DNA of 64,000 bases, taken from positions 5,146,001 to 5,210,000 of the forward strand of contig NZ_CP077077.1 in NCBI RefSeq assembly GCF_019139675.1. Direction: 5' to 3'. Below are positions 27,014-35,900 of the stretch, one piece after another; position 1 is the stretch's first letter; each line of letters starts with the position of its first letter. The notes beneath the pieces are model-generated. The model was not told the origin of the DNA and did not search any database. It saw only the letters and a program-made list of their open reading frames with translations. Both the position numbers and the translations under genes were made by a program. This stretch comes from Pseudomonas maumuensis (GTDB lineage Bacteria; Pseudomonadota; Gammaproteobacteria; Pseudomonadales; Pseudomonadaceae).

Positions 27014-28441
27014 ATGCCAGACCGCGCCCCGCTGGACCCCGTCACCGCCCGCTGGATCCCGTGGGTGGTGGCCATCGCCTTCTTCATGCAGTCGCTCGAC
27101 GGCACCATCCTCAACACCGCGCTGCCGGCCATGGCCCGCTCCCTGGCCGAAGACCCGCTGCGCATGCAGGGGGTGATCATCGCCTACATGCTCACCGTGG
27201 CCCTGCTGATCCCGGCCTCGGGCTGGATCGCCGACCGCTTTGGCACCAAGCGCATCTTCTTCAGCGCCATCGTGCTGTTCAGCTTCGGTTCGCTGTTGTG
27301 CGCCATGGCCAACAGCCTCGGCTTCCTGATCCTGGCCCGGGTGATCCAGGGCCTGGGCGGCGCGCTTATGCTGCCGGTCGGGCGCCTGGTGGTGCTGCGC
27401 GCCTATCCACGCTCGGAGCTGGTGCGGATCATGAGTTTCATCACCATCCCCGGCCTGCTCGGCCCGCTGCTCGGCCCGACGCTGGGCGGCTGGCTGGTGG
27501 AGATCCTGACCTGGCACTGGATCTTCCTGCTCAACCTGCCGGTAGGCGCCCTCGGTTGCTATGCGGTGTGGAAGTACATTCCCGACCTGCGCGGCGCCGA
27601 GCGTACCCGCTTCGATACCCCGGGCTTCCTGCTGTTCGGCGCAGCGATGGTGCTGATCACCATCGCCATGGAGGGCCTGGGCGAACTGCACCTGCCGCAC
27701 CTGCGGGTGATGCTGTTGCTGTTCGCCGGCATGGCCTGCCTGGCCGCGTACTGGCTGCGCGCCGGACGCGATCCGGAACCGTTGTTCTCGCCTTCGCTGT
27801 TCCGCGTGCGCACCTTCGCCATCGGCATCCTCGGCAATCTGTTCGCCCGCCTGGGTAGCGGCGCCCTGCCCTTCCTGGTGCCGTTGCTGCTGCAAGTGGC
27901 ACTAGGGTATTCGCCGGCCCAGGCCGGGATGAGCATGATCCCGCTGGCGGCGGCGGCAATGGTCGCCAAATCGGTAGCCCGGCCATTGATCGAACGCCTG
28001 GGCTACCGCATCGTGCTCACCGGTAACACCTTGCTGCTGGGCCTGCTGCTGGCCAGCCTGGGGCTGGTCGACGGACAGACGCCCTACGCCGTGCTGCTGG
28101 TGCAACTGGCGCTGCTGGGCGCGGTGAACTCGATGCAGTTCACGGCAATGAACACCGTGACCCTGATCGACCTGGACGACGCCAGCGCCAGCAGTGGCAA
28201 CAGCTTGTTGTCGGTGGTCGCGCAGCTGTCGCTGAGCCTAGGCGTGGCCTGTGCCGGCGCCTTGCTCGGTGGCTTCACCGCAGCCGGCAACAGCGATGCC
28301 GTGGAAAGCACCCTGGGCGCGTTCCAGCTGACCTTCGTCACCATTGGCGTGATGGCCATGCTGGCGGCGGCGATCTTCCTGCAATTGGCGCCGACAGACG
28401 GAAGGCGCGCCCGTCGTCCGGAAGAACACGTCGAGTCGTAG
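27014..28441 (+). CDS. MFS drug transporter, DHA2 (EmrB/QacA) family, MdtD-like
   Basis: A 475-residue proton-coupled exporter with about fourteen membrane segments, typical of DHA2 pumps. The N terminus FMQSLDGTILNTALPAMARSLAEDPLRMQGVIIAYMLTVALLIPASGWIADRFGTKRIF contains motif D1 (SLDGTILNTALP) and motif A (GWIADRFGTKRIF, about 70-82). Motif C follows near GLLGPLLGPTLGGWL (about 150-164). MdtD of E. coli is the nearest named match by pattern, but here no mdtABC RND genes are nearby, so it is an orphan pump. GAGGT lies upstream of the ATG at 27014. Substrate unknown. Confidence 0.88.
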   Translation: MPDRAPLDPVTARWIPWVVAIAFFMQSLDGTILNTALPAMARSLAEDPLRMQGVIIAYMLTVALLIPASGWIADRFGTKRIFFSAIVLFSFGSLLCAMANSLGFLILARVIQGLGGALMLPVGRLVVLRAYPRSELVRIMSFITIPGLLGPLLGPTLGGWLVEILTWHWIFLLNLPVGALGCYAVWKYIPDLRGAERTRFDTPGFLLFGAAMVLITIAMEGLGELHLPHLRVMLLLFAGMACLAAYWLRAGRDPEPLFSPSLFRVRTFAIGILGNLFARLGSGALPFLVPLLLQVALGYSPAQAGMSMIPLAAAAMVAKSVARPLIERLGYRIVLTGNTLLLGLLLASLGLVDGQTPYAVLLVQLALLGAVNSMQFTAMNTVTLIDLDDASASSGNSLLSVVAQLSLSLGVACAGALLGGFTAAGNSDAVESTLGAFQLTFVTIGVMAMLAAAIFLQLAPTDGRRARRPEEHVES

Positions 28442-28505
28442 GGCGAATGGCCATGAGGCTGGTAGACTGTGCGACATTTTTCGCTTCGCACCGCAGGCCC
28501 GCCTC

Positions 28506-29891
28506 GTGACCGTTGAAACCACCGCTTTTGCCACCCTACCGCTGTCCGCCGCCATGCTGGCCAACCTGGACGCCCTGGGCTACGCCTCGATGACTCCGAT
28601 CCAGGCCCAGAGCCTGCCGGTGATCCTCAAGGGCCAGGACCTGATCGCCCAGGCCAAGACCGGCAGCGGCAAGACCGCCGCCTTCGGCATCGGCCTGCTC
28701 AACCCGATCAACCCTCGCTACTTCGGCTGCCAGGCCCTGGTGTTGTGCCCGACCCGCGAACTGGCCGACCAGGTAGCCAAGGAGCTGCGCCGCCTGGCCC
28801 GCGCCGAGGACAATATCAAGATCCTCACGCTGTGCGGCGGCGTCTCGCTGGGCCCGCAAATCGCCTCGCTGGAACACGGCGCGCACATCATCGTCGGCAC
28901 GCCGGGGCGCATCCAGCAGCACCTGGACAAAGGCACCCTGGTGCTTGACGGGCTCAACACCCTGGTGCTCGACGAAGCCGACCGCATGCTCGACATGGGT
29001 TTCTTCGACGCCATCGCCAGCATCATCGGCAAGACCCCGTCGCGCCGCCAGACCCTGCTGTTCTCGGCCACCTACCCGGCTGGCATCGAGCAACTGGCCA
29101 AGGCCTTCATGCGCCAGCCACAGCAAGTCAAGGTCGAGGCGTTGCACAGCGACAGCCAGATCGAACAGCGCTTCATCGAGATCGACCCGCAACAGCGCCT
29201 GGAAGCGGTGACCCGCGTGCTCGGCCACTACCGCCCGCAGTCCTGCGTGGCGTTCTGCTTCACCAAGCAGCAGTGCGAGGACGTGGTTGCCCACCTTACC
29301 GCCAAGGGCATCGTCGCCCAGGCCCTGCACGGCGACCTGGAGCAACGCGACCGCGACCAGGTGCTGACGATGTTCGCCAACCGCAGCAGCTCGGTGCTGG
29401 TGGCCACCGACGTGGCCGCCCGCGGCCTGGACATCGATGGCCTGGACATGGTCATCAACGTCGAACTGGCGCGTGACGCCGAGATCCACGTACACCGCGT
29501 CGGCCGTACCGGCCGGGCCGGCGAGAAAGGCGTGGCGATCAGCCTGGTGGCGCCGGCCGAGGGCCATCGCGCCCAGGCCATCGAGGACTTGCAGAACAAG
29601 CCGCTGCGTTGGGAGCAACTGGACAACCTCAAGAGCAAGGGCGGCGAGCCGCTGCTGCCACCGATGACCACCCTGTGCATCGGCGCCGGGCGCAAGGACA
29701 AGCTGCGCCCGGGCGATATCCTTGGCGCACTGACTGGCGATGCCGGGTTGCCAGGCAAGCAGGTGGGCAAGATCGCCATCTTCGATTTCGTCGCGTTCGT
29801 GGCCGTGGAGCGGGCGGTGGCCAAGCAGGCCATGCAGCGGCTGAACAGTGGCAAGATCAAGGGTCGCGCGCTGAAAGTCCGTATCGTCTGA
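28506..29891 (+). CDS. dbpA: ATP-dependent RNA helicase DbpA
   Basis: DbpA is a DEAD-box helicase that acts late in assembly of the large ribosomal subunit and binds hairpin 92 of 23S rRNA through its C-terminal domain. The 461-residue protein has the Q-motif region YASMTPIQAQSLP, Walker A AKTGSGKT (about 49-56), [11 protein letters not shown] (about 156), SAT in LLFSATYP and HRVGRTGRAGEKG (about 328). The last 75 residues (CIGAGRKDKLRPGDILGALTGD, then GKIAIFDFVAFVAVER) form the DbpA RNA-binding domain, which separates it from RhlE or SrmB. The start is GTG at 28506. A second DEAD-box gene of the rhlE type is at 59.2 kb. Confidence 0.94.
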   Translation: MTVETTAFATLPLSAAMLANLDALGYASMTPIQAQSLPVILKGQDLIAQAKTGSGKTAAFGIGLLNPINPRYFGCQALVLCPTRELADQVAKELRRLARAEDNIKILTLCGGVSLGPQIASLEHGAHIIVGTPGRIQQHLDKGTLVLDGLNTLVLDEADRMLDMGFFDAIASIIGKTPSRRQTLLFSATYPAGIEQLAKAFMRQPQQVKVEALHSDSQIEQRFIEIDPQQRLEAVTRVLGHYRPQSCVAFCFTKQQCEDVVAHLTAKGIVAQALHGDLEQRDRDQVLTMFANRSSSVLVATDVAARGLDIDGLDMVINVELARDAEIHVHRVGRTGRAGEKGVAISLVAPAEGHRAQAIEDLQNKPLRWEQLDNLKSKGGEPLLPPMTTLCIGAGRKDKLRPGDILGALTGDAGLPGKQVGKIAIFDFVAFVAVERAVAKQAMQRLNSGKIKGRALKVRIV

Positions 29892-29900
29892 AGTCTTTTT

Positions 29901-30001
29901 GGGGCCGCTGCGCAGCCCATCGCCGGCAAGCCGGCTCCCACAGGGTTTGGTGTTATCCCTGTGGGAGCCGGCTTGCCGGCGATGGGCCACGCAGCGGCCC
30001 C
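29901..30001. repeat. extended REP palindrome, about 100 bp
   Basis: A near-perfect inverted repeat whose arms start GGGGCCGCTGCGCAGCCCATC and end with the complementary GATGGGCCACGCAGCGGCCCC, with GCCGGCAAGCCGGC cores and CCCACAGGG / CCCTGTGGG inside. It fills the gap between dbpA and the flavoprotein gene. The outer 21 bases are extra relative to the simple REP pairs of the window and recur at 31.27 and 39.76 kb. Confidence 0.85.
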
Positions 30002-30022
30002 GGTTATTGAAGAGGTAACACC

Positions 30023-31204
30023 GTGCATTCCACCGACGTGATCATTCTCGGCGCCGGCGCCGCTGGCTTGATGTGCGCCTTGCTCAGCGCCCAACGCGGG
30101 CGCAGGGTGCTGGTGCTCGACCACGCCAACAAACCGGGCAAGAAGATCCTCATGTCCGGGGGCGGGCGCTGCAACTTCACCAACATGTACACCGAGCCGG
30201 CCAACTTCCTTTCGCACAACCCGCACTTCTGCAAGTCGGCGCTGGCCCGCTACACCCAGTGGGACTTCATCGAGCTGGTGTGCAAGCATGGCGTGCCATA
30301 CCACGAGAAGAAACTCGGCCAGCTGTTCTGCGACAACAAGTCCAGCGACATCCTCGACATGCTCCTCGCCGAGTGCGACCAGGCCGGCGCCGAGCTGCGC
30401 ATGAACACCAGCATCGACAAGATCGAAAGGACCGAGGCCGGCTACACCCTGCAGACCAGCGCCGGCCCATTCGCCTGCCAATCGCTGGTGATCGCCACCG
30501 GCGGCCTGTCGATCCCGACGCTTGGCGCCAGCGGTTTCGGCTACCAGGTCGCTCGCCAGTTCGGCCACGAACTGCTGCCGACCCGCGCCGGCCTGGTGCC
30601 GTTCACCATCACCGAGCCCCAGCTCAAGGCACTGTGTACCGAGCTGTCCGGCACCTCGCTGGACTGCATCGCCAGCTGCAATGGCACGAGCTTCCGCGAG
30701 AACCTGCTGTTCACCCACCGTGGCCTGAGCGGCCCGGCGATCCTGCAGGTCTCGTCGTTCTGGGAAGCCGGCGACACGGTGGAGATCAACCTGCTGCCGG
30801 ATCGCGACGCACTGGAATGGCTGCAGGGCCAGCAGGTCGAGCGCCCAAACAGCGAACTGAAGACGGTGCTGGGCGAGGTCTTCACCCGCAAGCTGGCCAA
30901 CCTGCTGGCCGAGCAGTGGTTCGTTTCGAAACCGCTGAAGCAGTACACCCCGGCGGAATTGACACAGATCGCCGAAAAACTGGCGGCTTGGCAGGTGGTC
31001 CCGGCCGGTACCGAGGGCTATCGCACCGCCGAGGTCACCCTGGGTGGCGTCGATACCCGCGAGGTGTCGTCCAAGACCATGGAATCGCTGAAAAGCCCCG
31101 GGCTGTACTTCATCGGCGAAGTGCTGGACGTGAGCGGGCACCTGGGCGGTTTCAACTTCCAGTGGGCCTGGGCTTCGGCCAACGCGGCGGCGCAGTTCGT
31201 GTAG
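30023..31204 (+). CDS. BaiN/HI0933-like FAD-dependent oxidoreductase
   Basis: A 393-residue flavoprotein of the HI0933 (BaiN, YhiN) family. The Rossmann FAD motif is VIILGAGAAGLMCALLSAQRG (about 6-26), and KILMSGGGRCNFTN (about 44-57) is the family signature next to the flavin. The C terminus closes with FIGEVLDVSGHLGGFNFQWAWASANAAAQ (about 359-388), again family-specific. The physiological reaction of these enzymes is unclear; BaiN acts on bile acids in gut bacteria but the wider family is uncharacterised. GTG start at 30023 is preceded by GAAGAGG. Flanked on both sides by long REP palindromes, so probably monocistronic. Confidence 0.9.
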   Translation: MHSTDVIILGAGAAGLMCALLSAQRGRRVLVLDHANKPGKKILMSGGGRCNFTNMYTEPANFLSHNPHFCKSALARYTQWDFIELVCKHGVPYHEKKLGQLFCDNKSSDILDMLLAECDQAGAELRMNTSIDKIERTEAGYTLQTSAGPFACQSLVIATGGLSIPTLGASGFGYQVARQFGHELLPTRAGLVPFTITEPQLKALCTELSGTSLDCIASCNGTSFRENLLFTHRGLSGPAILQVSSFWEAGDTVEINLLPDRDALEWLQGQQVERPNSELKTVLGEVFTRKLANLLAEQWFVSKPLKQYTPAELTQIAEKLAAWQVVPAGTEGYRTAEVTLGGVDTREVSSKTMESLKSPGLYFIGEVLDVSGHLGGFNFQWAWASANAAAQFV

Positions 31205-31266
31205 AGTAGAATCCATTCAGCAGCACGGAACGCTTCTTGCTGGTTTGTGCTGGAGTGCCAAGAATC

Positions 31267-31366
31267 GGGGCCGCTTCGCAGCCCATCGCTGGCAAGCCAG
31301 CTCCCACAGGTTTGGTGTGATCCCTGTGGGAGCTGGCTTGCCAGCGATGGGGCGCGCAGCGGCCCC
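31267..31366. repeat. extended REP palindrome, about 100 bp
   Basis: Same design as the element at 29.90 kb, with outer arms GGGGCCGCTTCGCAGCCCATC and GATGGGGCGCGCAGCGGCCCC. Here the core changed to GCTGGCAAGCCAGC in both arms, keeping every pair. It precedes the YccS-like gene by about 45 bp. Confidence 0.85.
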
Positions 31367-31410
31367 CAGCGGCCTCGAAGGTATTCATCCGCTCACAGCC
31401 CAGGGCCATC

Positions 31411-33594
31411 ATGTCATCGAGCTCGTTCCGCCATTCATTGCGTCGCCTGTGGGGCCAAGACAAGTTCAGCTACGCCATCCGCGTGACCATCGCCCTCACC
31501 GGCAGCATGGCCTGGTGCTGGTACCAGAACGAGATGAGCCTGCTCATCCCGCTGTTTCTCGGCATCATCGCCAGCGCCCTGGCCGAGACCGACGATGGCT
31601 GGCAAGGCAGGCTCAGTGCCCTGCTGGTCACCCTGGGCTGTTTCGCCATCGCCGCGCTGTCGGTCGAGCTGCTGTTCCCCTACCCCTGGATCTTCGCCGT
31701 CGCCCTGGCCCTGGCGGCATTTTCCCTGACCATGCTCGGGGCCCTGGGCGAACGCTATGGGGCGATCGCCTCGGCCACCTTGATCCTCTCGGTCTACACC
31801 ATGATCGGTGTCGACCAGCGCGGGGGAGAAGTCAGCGATTTCTGGCACGAGCCCTTGTTGCTGGTGACGGGTGCGGCCTGGTACGGACTGCTGTCGGTGC
31901 TATGGCAGGCGCTGTTCTCCAACCAGCCGGTGCAGCAGAGCCTGGCCAAGCTGTTCTTTGAGCTGGGCAGCTACCTCAAGCTCAAGGCCAGCCTGTTCGA
32001 ACCGGTCCGCACCCTCGATGTCGAGGCCACGCGTCTTGAACTGGCCAAGCAGAATGGCAAGGTAGTGGCCGCGCTGAACGCCGCCAAGGAAATCATCCTG
32101 CACCGGGTCGGCAACAGCCAACCCAACTCCAAGGTCAGCCGCTACCTCAAGCTGTATTTCCTGGCCCAGGACATCCACGAACGGGTCAGCGCCTCGCATT
32201 ACCCCTACAACGCGCTGACCGACGCCTTCTTCCACAGCGACGTGATGTTCCGCTGTCAGCGCCTGCTACGCAAACAGGGCTCATCCTGCCAGGAGCTGGC
32301 ACGCTCGATCCGCCTGCGCCAGCCGTTCGTGCTGGCCAGCGGGTACCCCGAGGCACTGGAAGACCTCAACGCCTCGCTGGAGCACCTGCGCACCCAGAAC
32401 AACCCGGCCTGGCGCAGCCTGCTGCGCTCGCTGCGGGCACTGGCCGCCAACCTGGCCACGCTGGACCGGCTGCTCAGCGCCGCGAGCAACCCGGACAGCC
32501 TGGCCGATGCCAGCGACAGCAGCCTGCTCGATCGCTCGCCGCGCAACTTCAAGGATGTGTGGAAGCGCCTGCGCACCCAGCTGACTCCCACCTCGTTGCT
32601 GTTCCGCCACGCCCTGCGCCTGTCGCTGGCATTGTCGGTGGGCTATGGCATGGTTCACCTGATCCACCCGACCCAGGGCTACTGGATCATCCTCACCACA
32701 TTGTTCGTCTGCCAGCCCAACTATGGCGCGACACGGCGCAAACTGGTGCAACGGATCATCGGCACCGCCATCGGCCTGACCGTGGGCTGGGCGCTGTTCG
32801 ACCTGTTCCCCAATCCGATCATCCAGTCGCTGTTCGCGGTGGTCGCGGGGGTGGTGTTCTTCGTCAACCGCACCACCCGCTACACCCTGGCCACGGCGGC
32901 GATCACCCTGATGGTGCTGTTCTGCTTCAACCAGATCGGCGATGGCTACGGGCTGTTCCTGCCGCGCCTGTTCGATACCCTGGTCGGCAGCCTGATCGCC
33001 ATCCTCGCGGTGTTCCTGTTCCTGCCCGACTGGCAGGGCCGACGGTTGAACAAGGTACTGGCCAACACCCTCGCCTGCGCCAGCGAGTACCTGCGCCAGA
33101 TCATGCAGCAATACGCCCATGGCAAGCGTGACGATCTGGCCTACCGCCTGGCCCGGCGCAATGCGCACAATGCCGACGCGGCGCTGTCGACCACCCTGGC
33201 CAACATGCTGATGGAACCGGGGCATTTCCGTAAGGAGGCCGACGTCGGCTTCCGCTTCCTGGTGTTGTCGCACACCCTGCTCAGCTATCTGTCGGGGCTG
33301 GGTGCCCATCGTGATACCGCCTTGCCAGCGGAGGTGCATGAACATCTGATCGAAGGCGCAGGGAAGACACTGGCAGCAAGCCTCGACGAGTTGGCCAACG
33401 GGCTGGCGGCGCGGCTACCGGTGGCGATCCACAGCGATGCCGAGGAAGCACTGGCCAACGCCCTGGAGCAGATGCCCGAGGAACTGGACGAGCATCAGCG
33501 CCTGGTGCAGACACAGCTGGCGCTGATCTGCCGCCAGTTGGGACCATTGCGGACATTGGCGGGCCATCTGCTCAAGGAGAGCCAACCCGCCTGA
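31411..33594 (+). CDS. YccS/YhfK-type inner-membrane protein (FUSC family)
   Basis: A 727-residue membrane protein with the symmetric layout of YccS. A first block of membrane segments (about 20-160, VTIALTGSMAWCWYQNEMSLLIPLFLGIIASALAETDDGW) is followed by a cytoplasmic helical region (about 170-395). A second membrane block (about 400-535) then starts LRLSLALSVGYGMVHLIHPTQGYWIILTTLFVCQPNYGATRRKLVQRIIGTAIG, and a C-terminal cytoplasmic helix bundle ends the protein. FUSC-family members are putative efflux carriers for organic acids; YccS itself has no defined substrate. Start ATG at 31411 with AGGG upstream. Length equals YccS (about 720). Confidence 0.88.
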   Translation: MSSSSFRHSLRRLWGQDKFSYAIRVTIALTGSMAWCWYQNEMSLLIPLFLGIIASALAETDDGWQGRLSALLVTLGCFAIAALSVELLFPYPWIFAVALALAAFSLTMLGALGERYGAIASATLILSVYTMIGVDQRGGEVSDFWHEPLLLVTGAAWYGLLSVLWQALFSNQPVQQSLAKLFFELGSYLKLKASLFEPVRTLDVEATRLELAKQNGKVVAALNAAKEIILHRVGNSQPNSKVSRYLKLYFLAQDIHERVSASHYPYNALTDAFFHSDVMFRCQRLLRKQGSSCQELARSIRLRQPFVLASGYPEALEDLNASLEHLRTQNNPAWRSLLRSLRALAANLATLDRLLSAASNPDSLADASDSSLLDRSPRNFKDVWKRLRTQLTPTSLLFRHALRLSLALSVGYGMVHLIHPTQGYWIILTTLFVCQPNYGATRRKLVQRIIGTAIGLTVGWALFDLFPNPIIQSLFAVVAGVVFFVNRTTRYTLATAAITLMVLFCFNQIGDGYGLFLPRLFDTLVGSLIAILAVFLFLPDWQGRRLNKVLANTLACASEYLRQIMQQYAHGKRDDLAYRLARRNAHNADAALSTTLANMLMEPGHFRKEADVGFRFLVLSHTLLSYLSGLGAHRDTALPAEVHEHLIEGAGKTLAASLDELANGLAARLPVAIHSDAEEALANALEQMPEELDEHQRLVQTQLALICRQLGPLRTLAGHLLKESQPA

Positions 33595-33620
33595 TCACGG
33601 GCAACGCTACGCCCCCGCTA

Positions 33621-34358
33621 TCAGAAACCATGCTGATGCAGCAGGCGGGCGTAACTGCCGTCTGCCTTCATCGTGGCGATGGCCTTCTCGAAACGCGCCA
33701 CGATCTTCTGGTGCTCCGGGTGCTTGAGGCTCACCAGAATATGCAGGCTGTTCTCCCCCAGCGGCGGATCGACGAAGGTCACGCCCTCGCGCACCTGCTG
33801 TGGTTCGCGCTGCAGGTTGTAGCGCGCCACGTACTCATCCTCCACCGCCAGGTTCACCCGCCCGGCCGCGAGCATGCGTACCGCCGAGGAAAAGTTGCGC
33901 ACCAGCACCTTGTTCAGGCGCTCGTCGCTGTCGAACTCGGGGGAATAGGCGTAGTCGCGCACCACGGCGATGGTATAGGGGTACAGATCAGCCTGGCGTG
34001 CATAGGCAAAGGCATCGCCTTCACGCTTGAGCAGGCGGATGCGGTTGACCAGGTAAGCGCCGGAGAACTGCCCGATCAAGGTGCGCTCCTGGTTGAACCA
34101 GGCATTGATCAGCACATCGTAACGCCCTTCGCCCACCCCCATCAGTGCCCGGGCCCAGGGCACCTCCTCGAACTCGGTGGCATAGCCGGCGCGGGTCAGC
34201 GCCGTGGTGACGATGCTGGTGGCCAGGCCGCCACCGGGCATGTCGGTATCGGTGAACGGCGGCCAACTGTCGGCCACCAGCCGCAGCTTGCCATGGGCCA
34301 GGGCAGGCCCCGCGCACAACAGTCCCAGTAATCCAAGAACGCAAAGCAGTGGCCGCAT
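33621..34358 (-). CDS. periplasmic solute-binding protein, family 3, orphan
   Basis: A 245-residue protein with a clear signal peptide (RPLLCVLGLLGLLCAGPALA, cleavage near residue 21) and a SBP_bac_3 domain. The start LRLVADSWPPFTDTDMPGGGLATSIVTTALTRAG is typical of polar amino-acid-binding proteins, and FEEVPWARALMGVGEGRYDVLI follows. I chose ATG at 34358, which has AAAGGAT upstream, over 34388. No permease or ATPase gene is nearby, so it may feed a transporter encoded elsewhere or act as a sensor. A distant relative of the same type is at 58.19 kb. It converges with the YccS-like gene, with 26 bp between stops. Confidence 0.85.
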   Translation of the reverse strand: MRPLLCVLGLLGLLCAGPALAHGKLRLVADSWPPFTDTDMPGGGLATSIVTTALTRAGYATEFEEVPWARALMGVGEGRYDVLINAWFNQERTLIGQFSGAYLVNRIRLLKREGDAFAYARQADLYPYTIAVVRDYAYSPEFDSDERLNKVLVRNFSSAVRMLAAGRVNLAVEDEYVARYNLQREPQQVREGVTFVDPPLGENSLHILVSLKHPEHQKIVARFEKAIATMKADGSYARLLHQHGF

Positions 34359-34572
34359 GCTCAAATCCTTTCGCAGTTGGGGGCCCACGCTGGTGACGGC
34401 GATCTCTAACTAGCAACAGAGGTTGCAGATTACACAAGCCGCATCCTGGCGACAGCGGACGATAATGTCATTTAGCCTCTATTTTTGCCGAATTCTGGAC
34501 GGCCTCATTCGCCCTCGTCGTGTCCGCCTGGATTTGCGATGATCGATGGTCAACCGAAGGAGTCCTCCCCCC

Positions 34573-35025
34573 ATGTCCATCGAGTGGATTTGCAAGCACC
34601 ACACCGATCTCGCCAAGGAACAACTCTACGCCATCCTGCACCTGCGTACGGAAGTGTTCGTGGTCGAACAACGCTGCGCCTACCAGGAGGTCGACGGGCT
34701 CGACCTGCAAGGCGACACCCTGCACCTGATGGGCTGGGAGGATGACCGATTGGTGGCCTACCTACGCTTGCTCGACCCGCAGTCGCAGCACGGCGACGTA
34801 GTCATTGGCCGAGTGGTCACCGCGCCGCACGCGCGTGGCGGCGGCCTGGGGCACCAGTTGCTGCTCAAGGGGCTGGAATGCGCGGCGCACTGCTGGGCGG
34901 GAACGCCGGTATACCTGTCGGCCCAGGCGCATCTGCAGGGGTACTACGCACGCCATGGCTTCGCGGTGGTAGGCGAGGAGTACCTTGAGGACGATATTCC
35001 CCATATCGGCATGCGCAAGGGCTGA
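34573..35025 (+). CDS. elaA: GNAT acetyltransferase, ElaA-like
   Basis: A 150-residue single-domain N-acetyltransferase. Conserved ElaA features are LRTEVFVVEQRCAYQEVDGLDLQGDTLHLMGW (about 24-56) and the acetyl-CoA loop VIGRVVTAPHARGGGLGHQLL (about 77-97), where Arg-Gly-Gly-Gly-Leu-Gly stands for the Q/RxxGxG/A motif. The C terminus has YLEDDIPHIGM, typical of the family. ATG at 34573 follows AAGGAG at about ten bases. The acceptor substrate of ElaA is not known. Divergent from the solute-binding protein gene across about 214 bp. Confidence 0.88.
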   Translation: MSIEWICKHHTDLAKEQLYAILHLRTEVFVVEQRCAYQEVDGLDLQGDTLHLMGWEDDRLVAYLRLLDPQSQHGDVVIGRVVTAPHARGGGLGHQLLLKGLECAAHCWAGTPVYLSAQAHLQGYYARHGFAVVGEEYLEDDIPHIGMRKG

Positions 35026-35044
35026 GGCCATTAGCCGGCAAGGC

Positions 35045-35347
35045 TTACGGGTAGCCCAGCACGTCACGGATCTGCCGCAGGTGCTGGATGATCCACTGCT
35101 TGTCGATCGCGCCCCAGTCGCGGATCCGGTAATGCCCGGCATGATTGCGCGCCCCCGGCTGCTGCTCGAATTCGCAGAAGATGTCCAGATCGGCCAGGGC
35201 GGCAATGGTGTCCTGGGCCGTGCGCCGGGGCATGCCGGTAGCCTCCATCAGCGCCGGCACACTGGTGGCGGTCTGGCTGTCGATCAGCCACGCCACGTAA
35301 AGGCGGCGGTAGAAGCTGCTGCGGGTCTTGCTCACTTCCGTGGTCAT
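35045..35347 (-). CDS. small winged-helix protein (HTH_43 type)
   Basis: A 100-residue predicted DNA-binding protein. The segment VPALMEATGMPRRTAQDTIAALADLDIFCEFEQ (about 30-62) is a helix-turn-helix with a recognition helix around RRTAQDTIAAL, and the C terminus HAGHYRIRDWGAIDKQWI is a conserved wing. It matches the pattern of the Pseudomonas HTH_43 family. The start lies 14 bp after the stop of the YgjP-like gene, so the two are co-transcribed and perhaps functionally linked. No target site is evident in this window. Confidence 0.75.
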   Translation of the reverse strand: MTTEVSKTRSSFYRRLYVAWLIDSQTATSVPALMEATGMPRRTAQDTIAALADLDIFCEFEQQPGARNHAGHYRIRDWGAIDKQWIIQHLRQIRDVLGYP

Positions 35348-35361
35348 GGGGTGCTTGTCCC

Positions 35362-35862
35362 TCAGGTGTTGCCCGGCAGTTCCCGATAGGTCAGGTAGAC
35401 GCGCAGGTCGAACTCAAGTTGATGATAGTCCGGCTCCATGTGCTGACAGAGCTGGTAGAACGCCTTGTTGTGATCGCGCTCCTTCAGGTGCGCCAGCTCA
35501 TGCACCACGATCATGCGCAGGAACTGCGGCGCCGCCTCGCGGAACAACGAAGCGACGCGGATCTCCTTCTTCGCCTTGAGCTTGCCACCCTGTACCCGCG
35601 ATACCGCCGTGTTCAGGCCCAATGCACGGTGAGTGAGGTCAAGGCGGCTGTCGAACAGCACCTTGTCCAGTGGCGGCGCGCTGCGCAGGTACTGCTGCTT
35701 GATCTCCTGGGCATAGCCGTACAGGGCCTTGTCGCTCTGCACGTCATGGCGTTCGGGATAGCGCTGGCGCAGGTAGTCGCCCAGGCGATCGCTGGCGATC
35801 ATCTGGCGCACCTGTTCCTGCAGGTGCGGCGGGTAGGCTTGCAGGTAACGTAGAGCGGTCAT
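35362..35862 (-). CDS. YgjP-like metallopeptidase
   Basis: A 166-residue protein of the YgjP/WLM (DUF45, M48-like) metalloprotease group. The zinc motif is VVHELAHLKERDHNKAFYQLCQHMEPDY (about 117-144), containing HELAH and a downstream HNKAF in which the third ligand is expected. It has no signal peptide, so it should be cytoplasmic. The family is found widely near restriction or helicase genes in other bacteria but its cellular substrate is not established. It is upstream of, and close to, the small HTH gene on the same strand. Start ATG at 35862. Confidence 0.82.
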   Translation of the reverse strand: MTALRYLQAYPPHLQEQVRQMIASDRLGDYLRQRYPERHDVQSDKALYGYAQEIKQQYLRSAPPLDKVLFDSRLDLTHRALGLNTAVSRVQGGKLKAKKEIRVASLFREAAPQFLRMIVVHELAHLKERDHNKAFYQLCQHMEPDYHQLEFDLRVYLTYRELPGNT

Positions 35863-35900
35863 GGCAGGCGTTCGGAACGAGAAGACGCGAGTTTAGCCAA

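Noticed and set aside
27014..28441. Drug pump considered as part of an mdtABCD-type RND efflux system
   Set aside because: No RND or membrane-fusion genes are nearby; the gene stands alone between REP elements.
29901..31366. Long palindromes considered as insertion-sequence ends or a CRISPR-like array
   Set aside because: There is no transposase, no regular spacing with unique spacers, and the copies are inverted pairs in gaps, as expected of REP elements.
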